Shown: positions 62,875-64,000 of the stretch, piece by piece | Layout: the number at the start of each line of letters is the position of its first letter | How positions within the stretch are numbered: the stretch's first letter is position 1 | Source of the DNA: Urophycis tenuis | Lineage: Eukaryota; Chordata; Actinopteri; Gadiformes; Phycidae | NCBI GenBank assembly: GCA_036785325.1 | Contig: JAXIVH010000068.1 | Coordinates: forward strand, 295,001-359,000 | DNA: 64,000 nucleotides | Direction of reading: 5' to 3' | The notes under the pieces: generated by a model | Database searches by the model: none | What the model saw: the letters and a program-made list of their open reading frames with translations, nothing else | Told to the model about the DNA's origin: nothing | Program-made: the position numbers and the translations under genes

Positions 62875-63813
62875 GTATATGATGGAAGGCAGTGGGAAGT
62901 CTGAAGCCGAGTTCAAATGCCAAACACATACAGAGGAGAAGGGCCAGCTCTATGTGTGTCTTTGTTCACTACACACAAGAGAGGGAGGGAGAGAGACAGC
63001 GTGAGTCAGATGATAGAGACAGACAGATACTGTCAACTGTCAAGAAACTGTCTATGTTAATGAGTCGTCTTCAAATCTTTTTTTATGTGTCTTAATTACA
63101 CAAAACCGCTACTTCCAATCGTTAAGATGAAAAAGGCACGACATATAAAGCCAATCACCCGTTAGAATAAAATGTGGAGCACACTTCGTGATGAATAATA
63201 TTTTGGAATTTTCAAGTCGAAAATAGTCTAATAGTTTATTAGCAGTGTGCGTAACTCGGGCCCAATTCTGACGTGAATTATGTAGTACTGCATCTAATTC
63301 ATATTCTATTTCATATACCAACAAAAATGATTAATTTGAACAGCATTAAACTAAGCTCCATCCAGCTCCACGTGACGTTTCTCACTTCCTTGTGGAGATG
63401 ACATTTCTCAGCCCGTGGGGCAACACATCAACCATCCTTCAGCTCTGCATCACGTTGTGTCCAGTCCCTTTACATCACCAGCAGCGCACTCGGAGCATAT
63501 TCTTTCCTCATATTAAATAGATTTTGAACAACCATTCATTTACAAACAAACCCCCCTCCTGGTTAACCAAGTAGCCTTAAGTTATAACTTAACTAACTCT
63601 GGCAGTAATCGTAGTCGTCATCTCTTACCAGATGTCGTGGCGGTGGCGGTGAAGCAGGACGGAGTAACCGAACCGGGAGCCGCTCGGACCTGAGAATCCA
63701 ATAACGTGTTGTGTGTCCACGTTATATCCCTCCGCCGCGTGGAGAAATAAACACACAACCAGCAGCCAGGAGAGCGGCACATTCGGGTTGGCTTCGTGAC
63801 CGGACGGCGCCAT
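18214..63813 (-). CDS. itga4: Integrin alpha-4, complete 28-exon gene
   Basis: Integrin alpha-4 is a single-pass type I adhesion receptor that pairs with beta-1 or beta-7 and binds VCAM-1, fibronectin CS-1 and MAdCAM-1. Joined exons total 3,084 nt (1,027 residues plus stop; human is 1,032), and all 27 phases agree. Visible in order: signal peptide ending AAEG before YNVDTQ, a seven-blade beta-propeller with three Ca2+ loops (DLNGDGLSD, DIDHDGYHD, DIDNNGYQD), thigh and calf domains, a transmembrane helix, and a tail with GFFKR and RRDSWDY (PKA site and paxillin-binding region of alpha-4). There is no inserted I domain, as expected. YNVDT, the tail and the neighbouring cerkl favour ITGA4 over ITGA9. 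The start is the MAPSG Met, which has G at -3 and +4; an upstream Met at 63834 is in a weaker context. Confidence 0.96.
18601..19640 (+). pseudogene. Tc1 transposase remnant
   Basis: The N-terminal helix-turn-helix part is open for about 100 codons (to 18926). Downstream pieces such as KPFINEK, RLRFANDHKDWTVEDW and PSDLSPFE-type sequence lie in other frames with several stops. Inactive. Confidence 0.85.
19641..20798 (+). mobile_element. 5'-truncated LINE (L2/CR1/Rex-like) inserted in Tc1
   Basis: The reverse transcriptase C-terminal half begins TGSPQGCVLSPLLYSLYTHD, with catalytic FADDT, then the thumb region NLLLNVSKTKELIVDYRRK and FKYLGVTI. After a frameshift near 20080 it continues with SGSISTWMGS and SHPFFSLLPSGRRFRCLRTN. 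The 3' end is AATAAAACTCTTGAATCTTGG, typical for such LINEs. The exact family is not certain. Confidence 0.85.
21366..21425. repeat. (TA)n microsatellite
   Basis: About 28 TA units just downstream (- strand) of the itga4 exon 27 donor, within the last intron. Confidence 0.95.
21435..21554 (-). CDS. itga4: itga4 exon 27 (transmembrane)
   Basis: Encodes VVLEAHSSQKPSGRIK, then IFIIIISLVLGLLILSLLIY, then CLWK. The hydrophobic stretch is the single membrane helix. The acceptor is TCCTGCAG and the donor GTAACC. 40 codons, phase 0 to 0. Confidence 0.96.
21876..21932. repeat. (TA)n microsatellite
   Basis: About 27 TA units in itga4 intron 26; the remainder of 21555-22447 shows no recognised feature. 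Confidence 0.95.
22448..22546 (-). CDS. itga4: itga4 exon 26
   Basis: 33 codons encoding GRHSLMLLESSAILTSPTNG, then NQSILLRPLVLAQ, the membrane-proximal calf-2 segment. The acceptor is TGTGTAG and the donor GTAGCC. Less conserved than its neighbours, but phase and position fit. Confidence 0.85.
22547..23708 (-). other. itga4 intron 25
   Basis: Contains a TG/GC microsatellite at 22977-23010 well inside the intron. No exon or transposon protein recognised. Confidence 0.5.
23709..23834 (-). CDS. itga4: itga4 exon 25
   Basis: Encodes YCSHGDRLCERLVCNIGNLE, then PGSEVTIDLEIQL and a short tail to LQHSP. It matches the YC..C..LCNFG block of alpha-4. The donor GTATGT at 23708 is strong; a weaker GTCCTG donor upstream would shorten it by five codons. 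Confidence 0.88.
23837..23880 (-). repeat. (GT)n acceptor tract of itga4 exon 25
   Basis: On the transcript strand, about 21 GT units run up to GTGTAG and then the exon. No separate pyrimidine tract lies between them. Confidence 0.95.
24205..24339 (-). CDS. itga4: itga4 exon 24
   Basis: 45 codons encoding VSQGWCSRAEDLLVGSPALE, then VCDVPQLSFIRHLVLFFSST, then SSRTV. Alignment to the GEC..VCALEQQ..FLSKTDKRLL segment is weak but consistent, and the join RTV/YC restores the conserved YC. The donor is GTATAAC and the acceptor TATATTCAG. Confidence 0.82.
24309..24693 (-). repeat. 82-bp tandem repeat carrying copies of the exon 24 acceptor
   Basis: About 4.7 units with period 82 (80 for one). Each contains the TATATTCAG acceptor and the first bases of exon 24. 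The first copy includes the real exon start at 24339; others fall at 24421, 24503, 24585 and about 24665. Confidence 0.92.
24700..26624 (-). other. itga4 intron 23
   Basis: Very A/T-rich, with TTTAATAATTTAAT-type simple sequence at 25950-26060. A short - strand ORF at 25651-25908 is hydrophobic and not recognised. No exon seen. Confidence 0.5.
26625..26732 (-). CDS. itga4: itga4 exon 23
   Basis: 36 codons encoding VLNVGPSRSAGTVVEVHLPR, then IVSPHRYRLLQLVDWK (calf-2). The acceptor is TTTGGAG and the donor GTAAAA. Confidence 0.93.
26831..26918 (-). CDS. itga4: itga4 exon 22
   Basis: Encodes FVSPTSFVFGDQETTPVNCF, then SEFFNYTYK, matching GFVNPTSFVYG of alpha-4. The acceptor is GTGTCTAG and the donor GTAGTA. 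Confidence 0.95.
27122..27211 (-). CDS. itga4: itga4 exon 21
   Basis: Encodes DNYEHEDYLHDNAVRLVLPL, then RYGVDINIHG (calf-1/calf-2). The acceptor is CCTCCAG. The donor GTCTCA is weak, but the frame across the join is correct. Confidence 0.93.
27498..27574 (-). CDS. itga4: itga4 exon 20
   Basis: Encodes VELRFLLGVNHTSTPGDVVI, then SINAS. The acceptor is TTATTAG and the donor GTAAAT. Phase 0 to 2. Confidence 0.93.
27792..27887 (-). CDS. itga4: itga4 exon 19
   Basis: 32 codons encoding EDSPAGCGVSKDANRTTVDC, then SISSFHLAAHAK (calf-1). The acceptor is GTGTTTAG and the donor GTAGGC. Confidence 0.93.
28059..28227 (-). CDS. itga4: itga4 exon 18
   Basis: Encodes MNGSLYSLGSGQSFML, later LVIDVFNGGDDAFLPLLTIT and LPTNIHYVKILPT. 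This matches the NVSLFNAGDDAYETTLHVKLP block of alpha-4. The donor is GTAAGT. Confidence 0.95.
28315..28357 (-). repeat. (CGCA)n after the itga4 exon 17 donor
   Basis: On the transcript strand the donor GTAAGA is followed by CGCACGCA repeats and then CACACACA, another AC-rich donor side. Confidence 0.93.
28364..28434 (-). CDS. itga4: itga4 exon 17
   Basis: Encodes TSFFRSCILPNCSTNLQLTA, then QLQ, matching the INFARFCAHENCSADLQVSA block. The acceptor is CTGTCTCAG and the donor GTAAGA. Phase 0 to 2. Confidence 0.94.
28685..29060. mobile_element. Dispersed teleost repeat (SINE/LINE 3'-end type)
   Basis: Contains AAACCGCTTATCCTCTAGAG, GGTACACCCTGGACAGGTCG, GCATGTTTTTGGTCTGTGGG and GAGAACATGCAAACTCCACA. 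These words recur in a very common fish interspersed repeat. No protein remains. Lies in itga4 intron 16. Confidence 0.75.
29446..29595 (-). CDS. itga4: itga4 exon 16
   Basis: 50 codons encoding RDTRDVFTKVLFQVSYTLSE, then STHHRGNSRKYPPLKPLLQH and NLHGNSIIGQ. It covers the region where mammalian alpha-4 is cleaved (SKR before STEEFPPLQPI). Here a dibasic furin-like site is not evident. Confidence 0.94.
29596..29712 (-). repeat. itga4 intron 15: AC repeat, loop, GT repeat
   Basis: The 117-nt intron reads GTACACAC and about 33 AC units, then a roughly 20-nt A/T-rich spacer, then TTTGTGTGTGTGTTTGTGTG and GTGCTCCAG. Its two ends are complementary. Confidence 0.95.
29713..29867 (-). CDS. itga4: itga4 exon 15
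   Basis: Encodes LQYSLVADLLHKPTLPNRFY, then FHGNRTSNRTTGRVRARHNQ and LTCTKHLAYQR (thigh domain). The acceptor CTCTAAG was chosen because it is the only one in frame. The donor is GTACAC. Confidence 0.92.
30040..30185 (-). CDS. itga4: itga4 exon 14
   Basis: Encodes RTRPVVKVEASLLLPDSIDP, then SVLDQYPAPPAVNLSVCFTL and LSAHYKGLI, the RTRPVV..DLTLCFSYKG thigh start. The acceptor is TTTGTAG and the donor GTAATA, followed by an AC-rich stretch. Confidence 0.95.
30790..31117. mobile_element. MITE with 20-bp inverted termini
   Basis: Starts TTAAGCCTAATTTACACCG and ends CGGTGTAAATTGGGCTTTAG, an imperfect inverted repeat. It is G/C-rich inside, with repeated AACGT and CGTAA words, and has no coding capacity. 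Lies in itga4 intron 13. Confidence 0.75.
31899..31944 (-). CDS. itga4: itga4 exon 13
   Basis: 46-bp exon encoding VAVGAYLSDSAVIL, the end of the third Ca2+ blade. The acceptor is CTCTTCAG and the donor GTAGTG. Phase 1 to 2. Confidence 0.94.
32459..32549 (-). CDS. itga4: itga4 exon 12
   Basis: Encodes RISGADVGRDLMMFGQSLIS, then GVDIDNNGYQ, the third Ca2+-binding loop; the final Asp is split with exon 13. The acceptor is GTTCCAG and the donor GTAATA. Confidence 0.95.
32767..33870 (-). repeat. 17-20-bp minisatellite of CTACAGAGACACACAGAGAA units
   Basis: About 55-60 units of mixed length in itga4 intron 11. On the transcript strand each unit reads CTCTGTGTGTCTCTGTAG, a pyrimidine-rich acceptor-like string. 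Confidence 0.95.
33895..34158 (-). pseudogene. OTU-type cysteine protease domain fragment
   Basis: The reverse frame contains SIERDGNCLFRALAYEISGS, then KHAHIKVREAVVRCMLGN. DGNC is the catalytic-cysteine motif of OTU proteases, which cleave ubiquitin chains, and the spacing to LFRAL and H..VR..V fits. Only the first part of the domain is present; the catalytic His region is not visible. OTU domains are carried by several fish transposons, so a transposon remnant is likeliest. Lies in itga4 intron 11 on the same strand. Confidence 0.7.
34806..35205. mobile_element. MITE-like inverted-repeat element
   Basis: The left end has GCAGCAAGAAATTCGAATTT and the right end the inverse AAATTCGAATTTCTTGCTGC. 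The interior has repeated ATCGGA and TCCGAT words. No coding capacity. Confidence 0.65.
35321..35415 (-). CDS. itga4: itga4 exon 11
   Basis: Encodes VAVGAPQEEDLRGAIYIYNG, then RRDGISHQYSQ, an FG-GAP blade end. The acceptor is TGTGTGTAG at the end of a GT-rich tract. The donor is GTAAAA, followed by AC-rich sequence. Confidence 0.96.
35416..35495 (-). repeat. GT-rich acceptor tract of itga4 exon 11
   Basis: On the transcript strand about 22 GT units are followed by GTGTCGCATGTGCGTGGGTG and CATGTGTGTAG, directly at the exon. Confidence 0.93.
36890..36998 (-). CDS. itga4: itga4 exon 10
   Basis: Encodes ASMPEASFQLVGRDSYAARF, then GETIADLGDIDHDGYH, the second Ca2+ loop, completed by Asp across the exon 11 join. 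The donor GTAACC was chosen over an upstream GTTACC because it restores DGYHDVAVGAP. Confidence 0.95.
37761..38112. mobile_element. Solo LTR (Gypsy/ERV type), 352 bp
   Basis: Starts TGTTACGGCTC and ends GCCGTAACA, and is flanked on both sides by CTTAT (37756-37760 and 38113-38117), a clean 5-bp target duplication. A CAATAAATA polyadenylation-like signal lies near 38031. No internal genes remain, as after LTR-LTR recombination. Confidence 0.88.
38655..39150. mobile_element. Palindromic LTR: full LTR joined to an inverted LTR 5' half
   Basis: A TGTCATGG...CGTGACA LTR (38655-38976) is followed by an inverted copy of its own first 175 bp or so, ending CCATGACA at 39150. Both outer flanks carry TAAGA (38650-38654 and 39151-39155), so the palindrome appears to have been inserted as one unit. 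Confidence 0.8.
39156..40085. other. itga4 intron 9, unassigned
   Basis: Several short ORFs on both strands, none recognised. Possibly decayed transposon. Confidence 0.35.
40086..40229 (+). mobile_element. SINE/LINE tail
   Basis: Words such as GGCAGCTCACTGCATCGGGT and GATTGGGTTAAATGCAGAAG, TTTCCCTCACGGGATCAAAT are typical of a common fish retroposon 3' end, followed here by a (TTC)n tail. Confidence 0.6.
40230..40267. repeat. (TTC)n trinucleotide repeat
   Basis: About 13 TTC units. On the - strand it reads as an arginine-codon run inside the adjacent ORF. Confidence 0.95.
40270..40810 (-). pseudogene. Transposon-derived ORF with a CFHALTG motif
   Basis: The reverse frames contain LELLPCFHALTGHTKKKFWD, later SFLRQLYGAMNVDNINDVRA and SMFVKG, and a second frame with GPMLIIDGQALVIAIEKP. 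A HALTGCDTTS-like motif occurs in many repetitive fish and cnidarian proteins; here CDTTS is changed to HTKKK. The pieces lie in more than one frame with stops. The function is unknown to me. Confidence 0.5.
41500..41690 (+). pseudogene. LINE reverse transcriptase fragment (CR1/L2-like)
   Basis: Encodes LFLNDLSAAFYTVDHNIIFK, then, after a stop, VGISGSALKWFSSCLIRRTP. This matches the LLDLSAAFDTVDH...GISGTALNWFSSYL block between the first RT motifs. Very short and inactive. Confidence 0.75.
42250..42390 (-). CDS. itga4: itga4 exon 9
   Basis: 47 codons encoding LGSYFGASVCAVDLNGDGLS, then DLLVGAPMTTGVTREEGRVH and VYINQGQ. DLNGDGLSD is the first Ca2+ loop. The donor is GTAAGA. Confidence 0.97.
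43387..43667 (-). repeat. 37-40-bp tandem array of the itga4 exon 8 donor
   Basis: Seven units follow the true donor. Each carries TTTTAGAGTTAAGGTATC or a variant on the transcript strand, so six of seven retain the GT of the donor. Spacing of the GATACCTTA words is 37-40 bp. Confidence 0.93.
43668..43730 (-). CDS. itga4: itga4 exon 8
   Basis: 21 codons encoding VFIFKVDDNMLRILAEFSGD and K. The acceptor is TTTTCCAG and the donor GTATCA. Phase 0 to 0. Confidence 0.94.
44327..44412 (-). CDS. itga4: itga4 exon 7
   Basis: Encodes YSVGIGHFLHPTSTEVVGGA, then PQYSQTGK. The acceptor is TGCTTAG and the donor GTAGGT. Phase 1 to 0. Confidence 0.95.
44466..44540 (-). repeat. (GA)n microsatellite, (TC)n on the itga4 transcript
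   Basis: About 37 units. On the transcript it is an extra-long pyrimidine tract ending about 55 nt upstream of exon 7. Confidence 0.95.
44944..45076 (-). CDS. itga4: itga4 exon 6
   Basis: Encodes DLIVIGAPGSSYWTGSVLVY, later MSAYLDNGSGSVKFGSYLG. This is the GAPGSSYWTGSLFVYN blade that contributes to ligand recognition. The acceptor is CTCCCAG and the donor GTAATG. Confidence 0.97.
45088..45600 (-). repeat. GGGTTAG-containing minisatellite
   Basis: About 20 units of GGGTTAGGGTTAGTGGAGAG and variants (AGAGACA, AGATAGA) fill most of itga4 intron 5. The TTAGGG core resembles telomeric repeat. Confidence 0.93.
45709..45776 (-). CDS. itga4: itga4 exon 5
   Basis: Encodes HQWKFGEDYGACQAGMSTIL, then TE, matching KKFGENFASCQAGISSFYTK. 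The acceptor is CTGTCTCAG and the donor GTACCT. Confidence 0.95.
45955..45983 (-). repeat. (AC)n after the itga4 exon 4 donor
   Basis: On the transcript strand the donor GTACACAC runs directly into about 14 AC units. Confidence 0.95.
45986..46118 (-). CDS. itga4: itga4 exon 4
   Basis: Encodes ACGHRWKNVFYSHRDEQNNK, then LPNGICYLYGNDLNHAQPII and PCYR, matching TCGHRWKNIFYIKNENKLPTGGCY. The acceptor is a GT repeat ending GTGTTAG; the donor is GTACAC. Confidence 0.96.
46122..46163 (-). repeat. (GT)n acceptor tract of itga4 exon 4
   Basis: On the transcript strand about 20 GT units end in TTAG at the exon. Confidence 0.95.
46463..46896. repeat. 45-bp minisatellite, nine full copies plus a partial one
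   Basis: The units appear identical by eye. Each contains three 11-bp odd palindromes: GATGGACCATC, GAGGTCACCTC and CACAGGCTGTG. The period is divisible by three, so both strands show ORFs of about 190 codons; these are treated as artefacts. Lies in itga4 intron 3. Confidence 0.97.
46985..48761. other. itga4 intron 3, unassigned
   Basis: A/T-rich, with several short ORFs that I do not recognise and no splice-supported exon. Confidence 0.4.
48770..49044. mobile_element. hAT MITE with 8-bp target duplication
   Basis: Starts TAGAGATGCG and ends CGCATCTCTG, flanked on each side by ATGCAAGG (48762-48769 and 49045-49052). The 275-bp interior is G/C-rich with CCGCAACCGC words and no ORF of note. 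Confidence 0.9.
49509..49603 (-). CDS. itga4: itga4 exon 3
   Basis: Encodes MSSCGKTCEAESDHQWLGVS, then LSRNHQDGRIL, matching CGKTCLEERDNQWLGVTLSR. The acceptor is TTTTGTAG and the donor GTACTG. Phase 1 to 0. Confidence 0.96.
50530..51130 (+). pseudogene. LINE reverse transcriptase fragment
   Basis: Contains YSAIVGCISKGKEAEHRGLV-type sequence, then NQLMLNTDKTKELSVDFSRR and YLGVQLDNKLDW, RIQSFNVCNTILRMFCQS. This is the palm/thumb part of a Rex/L2-like LINE. The catalytic FADD motif is degraded and several frameshifts are present. Lies in itga4 intron 2, antisense. Confidence 0.8.
51490..51665 (+). pseudogene. LINE ORF2 C-terminal fragment
   Basis: Translation across frames gives APQWWNELP-like text, then ANVRTVESHLPIFRKRLITH and LFRVL, the common C-terminal end of fish L2/CR1-type LINEs. 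Confidence 0.75.
51681..51784 (-). repeat. (AC)n after the itga4 exon 2 donor
   Basis: On the transcript strand the donor GTAGTA is followed at once by about 50 AC units. Confidence 0.97.
51789..51910 (-). CDS. itga4: itga4 exon 2
   Basis: Encodes LVVGAPEANISSSSKVRSPG, then AVYRCRVTAGLSADCLQLPS, matching LLVGAPTANW..INPGAIYRC. The acceptor is TTTGTTAG; the phase 2 join restores Trp-Leu-Val-Val-Gly-Ala-Pro. Confidence 0.96.
52040..52100 (-). mobile_element. LINE 3' end
   Basis: On the - strand it reads GGCAATAAATCTGATTCTGA with further TTCTGA units, a typical LINE tail. Confidence 0.65.
52101..52371. repeat. Array of 18-20-bp TTGAATATAT units, left part
   Basis: Alternating TTGAATATATGGAGTGAACC and TTGAATATATTGAATGAAAC units. 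The array continues at 60147-60220 after the Copia element and in inverted form at 62036-62272. Confidence 0.93.
52372..52707 (-). repeat. Copia 3' LTR
   Basis: 336 bp, TG...CA ends on the - strand. An internal ATG followed by nine codons is the same as the Gag start in the 5' LTR. Confidence 0.95.
52759..53235 (-). pseudogene. Copia RNase H domain
   Basis: Starts after an in-frame TAG at 53239. Encodes LIAFSDSDWASSLEDRRSTT, then ALSTCEAEYIGLANTAQECV, then IYGDNQGAIALSKNP and RSKHIDVKYHFI. The D, E, D positions of copia-type RNase H are visible (DSDW, CEAEY, GDNQ). It ends in ILTKPVAKTK near the 3' LTR. Confidence 0.9.
53239..54252 (-). pseudogene. Copia reverse transcriptase domain
   Basis: 338-codon open stretch with KWVFALKENAERGNIFKARY, VAKGYNQTEGIDYHETFAP, QMDVKTAYLHAPIDEEIFLQ, the catalytic IWVDDLIIAA, and GSLIYAMTCTRPDISW. 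These are in the usual order for RVT_2. A TAG ends it and a TGA at 54313 separates it from the integrase part; both look like single-base lesions because the frame continues on each side. Confidence 0.93.
54313..54935 (-). pseudogene. Copia integrase C-terminal part and linker
   Basis: Encodes NRCYNDRTKNTPYFMLTGRK, then PDLSKMWVFGADCYAYKHDH, then GIFVGHSKNSPAYLIY, followed by an acidic, Glu/Asp/Asn-rich linker. It continues in frame from the integrase core once the 2.3-kb insertion is removed. Confidence 0.9.
55855..56120. mobile_element. Fragments of other fish DNA transposons in the centre of the 2.3-kb element
   Basis: Words such as GAGGTTGACCGATAGTGAA and AGGGCTGCTCGATTATGTCA, with ATAATCACGATTATTTTGAT, belong to common teleost repeats. 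They lie next to the hAT fragment. Confidence 0.55.
56121..56393 (-). pseudogene. hAT (ZBED-like) transposase fragment
   Basis: The reverse frame has DMCPISTVSDPAFNKLINTL, then DKRYVLPPRHHFGRIALPAL and YDECRGKVSTAL. This is the region of hAT/ZBED transposases that precedes the catalytic core. About 90 codons, truncated. Confidence 0.75.
57265..59171 (-). pseudogene. Copia gag-protease-integrase region
   Basis: Gag begins at 59171, inside the 5' LTR (MADEAENTTGYGPRRSTGG). An in-frame TAA at 58884 breaks it, and the same frame resumes to about 57265. Domains: zinc knuckle CYGCGNRGHIARDC, protease active site IDCGATSHI, GAG-pre-integrase WHEILGHCN...CSVCTEGKF, and integrase with FTDDFSG, RSDNGTEF and a downstream TAERQWRTLFEM. 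The DDE residues are plausible in these motifs. The frame is then cut by the 2.3-kb element. Confidence 0.93.
59131..59144 (-). other. Copia primer-binding site (internal initiator tRNA-Met)
   Basis: On the - strand, GGTTATGGGCCCAG directly follows the 5' LTR. It is complementary to the anticodon-arm segment CTGGGCCCATAACC of tRNA-iMet, not to its 3' end. Confidence 0.9.
59145..59478 (-). repeat. Copia 5' LTR, split near its outer end
   Basis: 334 bp are here and the last two bases (CA on the + strand) are at 60140-60141, after the TTAA-flanked MITE. With those bases it is 336 bp, equal to the 3' LTR. Confidence 0.93.
59479..60135. mobile_element. MITE with TTAA target duplication (piggyBac-like)
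   Basis: The left end AGGGATATTCCGCCATTTTT and right end AAAAATGGCGGAATATCCCT are inverted, and similarity extends roughly 180 bp inward. TTAA flanks it on both sides (59475-59478 and 60136-60139). It sits in the TGTTAA terminus of the Copia 5' LTR. No transposase. Confidence 0.92.
60142..60146. other. Copia target-site duplication, right copy
   Basis: GAACC, matching 52367-52371. It lies inside a TTGAATATAT unit of the foldback array. Confidence 0.85.
62036..62272. repeat. Array of TTCAATATATTCAAAG units, right arm
   Basis: Inverted counterpart of the left-arm array, about 12 units. Confidence 0.93.
62285..62382. repeat. (TA)n then (CATA)n
   Basis: About 30 TA units followed by about 9 CATA units at the outer end of the foldback element. 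Confidence 0.95.
62383..62790 (+). mobile_element. LINE 3' end
   Basis: Contains CTTCACCCCGCTTCCTTCTG (RLFTPLPSGR-type end), a C run, then GCAATAAATTGTTCTGATTC with TTCTGA units. Same family type as the - strand tail at 52040-52100. Confidence 0.75.
62806..62868. repeat. (CA)n microsatellite
   Basis: About 30 units in itga4 intron 1, about 760 bp from the exon 1 donor. Confidence 0.97.
62880..63628 (-). other. Start of itga4 intron 1
   Basis: No exon or transposon protein recognised. Intron 1 as a whole runs to 51911, about 11.7 kb, and is where the nested transposons lie. Confidence 0.5.
63629..63813 (-). CDS. itga4: itga4 exon 1 (signal peptide and mature N-terminus)
   Basis: Encodes MAPSGHEANPNVPLSWLLVV, then CLFLHAAEG (signal peptide), then YNVDTQHVIGFSGPSGSRFG and YSVLLHRHRHDI. 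YNVDT is the alpha-4 mature start. The donor is GTAAGA, phase 2. An in-frame Met at 63834 would add seven residues. Confidence 0.95.
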
Positions 63814-63842
63814 CACACACAATTTACCAGTCATACAACAAC

Positions 63843-63846
<4 letters not shown>

Positions 63847-63884
<38 letters not shown>
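63847..63884 (-). repeat. (GT)n in the itga4 5' UTR or promoter
   Basis: On the transcript strand about 19 GT units end roughly 33 nt before the chosen start codon. No TATA box is obvious in the remaining 115 bp. Confidence 0.93.
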
Positions 63885-63885
<1 letters not shown>

Positions 63886-64000
63886 CTTTTTTAGTAGGCC
63901 CGCCTAGAGAAAGGAGTAGAAGAAGAAAAGTGGATCTCACCGATCCGTTTGAAACATGCCGGTTTACTAACCGAACCCGGAGCGCGTGGTGACCAGTTAT

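Noticed and set aside
63814..63834. Upstream Met as the itga4 start
   Set aside because: In frame, but its -3 base is T and it follows the GT repeat closely. The next Met (63813) has G at -3 and +4 and starts a normal signal peptide. Kept as an alternative.

Overview
The window is vertebrate genomic DNA, most likely from a teleost fish. It has short phase-consistent exons separated by repeat-filled introns, very many CA/GT microsatellites, and typical fish transposon debris (Tc1, hAT, L1/Tx1, L2/CR1-like LINEs, BEL, Copia, Gypsy-type LTRs, foldback MITEs). The species cannot be named from the sequence.

Two protein genes are present, arranged tail to tail. On the + strand, 11 exons of cerkl (ceramide kinase-like) run from 2675 to 14683. 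The 5' exons encoding the N-terminal region lie to the left of the window. On the - strand, a complete 28-exon itga4 (integrin alpha-4) runs from the start codon at 63813 down to the stop at 18214. All exon phases join and give 1,027 codons plus a stop. The convergent ITGA4/CERKL arrangement matches the human locus and supports both identifications. I found the exons by translating between splice sites and comparing with remembered family sequence; no search was run.

Layout: 1-2600 is unannotated sequence plus a hAT-type MITE. 2675-14683 is cerkl, whose large intron holds BEL, L1 and hAT remnants. 14684-18213 is the intergenic region, with a 1.2-kb minisatellite of 27-bp units. 18214-63813 is itga4. 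Its last intron carries a Tc1 element interrupted by a LINE. Its middle introns carry an LTR, a palindromic LTR product, an OTU-domain fragment and large minisatellites. Its first intron carries a nest of elements: a giant foldback repeat, split by a Copia element, which is itself split by a 2.3-kb inverted-repeat element and by a TTAA-flanked MITE.

The most interesting signal is in the splice sites. Dinucleotide repeats abut many exons of both genes with one fixed polarity in the transcript: AC-rich sequence just after donors and GT-rich sequence just before acceptors. Intron 15 of itga4 (117 nt) is almost entirely AC repeat, short loop, GT repeat, so its two ends can pair. In addition, several tandem arrays have multiplied real splice signals: the exon 8 donor, the exon 24 acceptor, and acceptor-like sites before exon 12.
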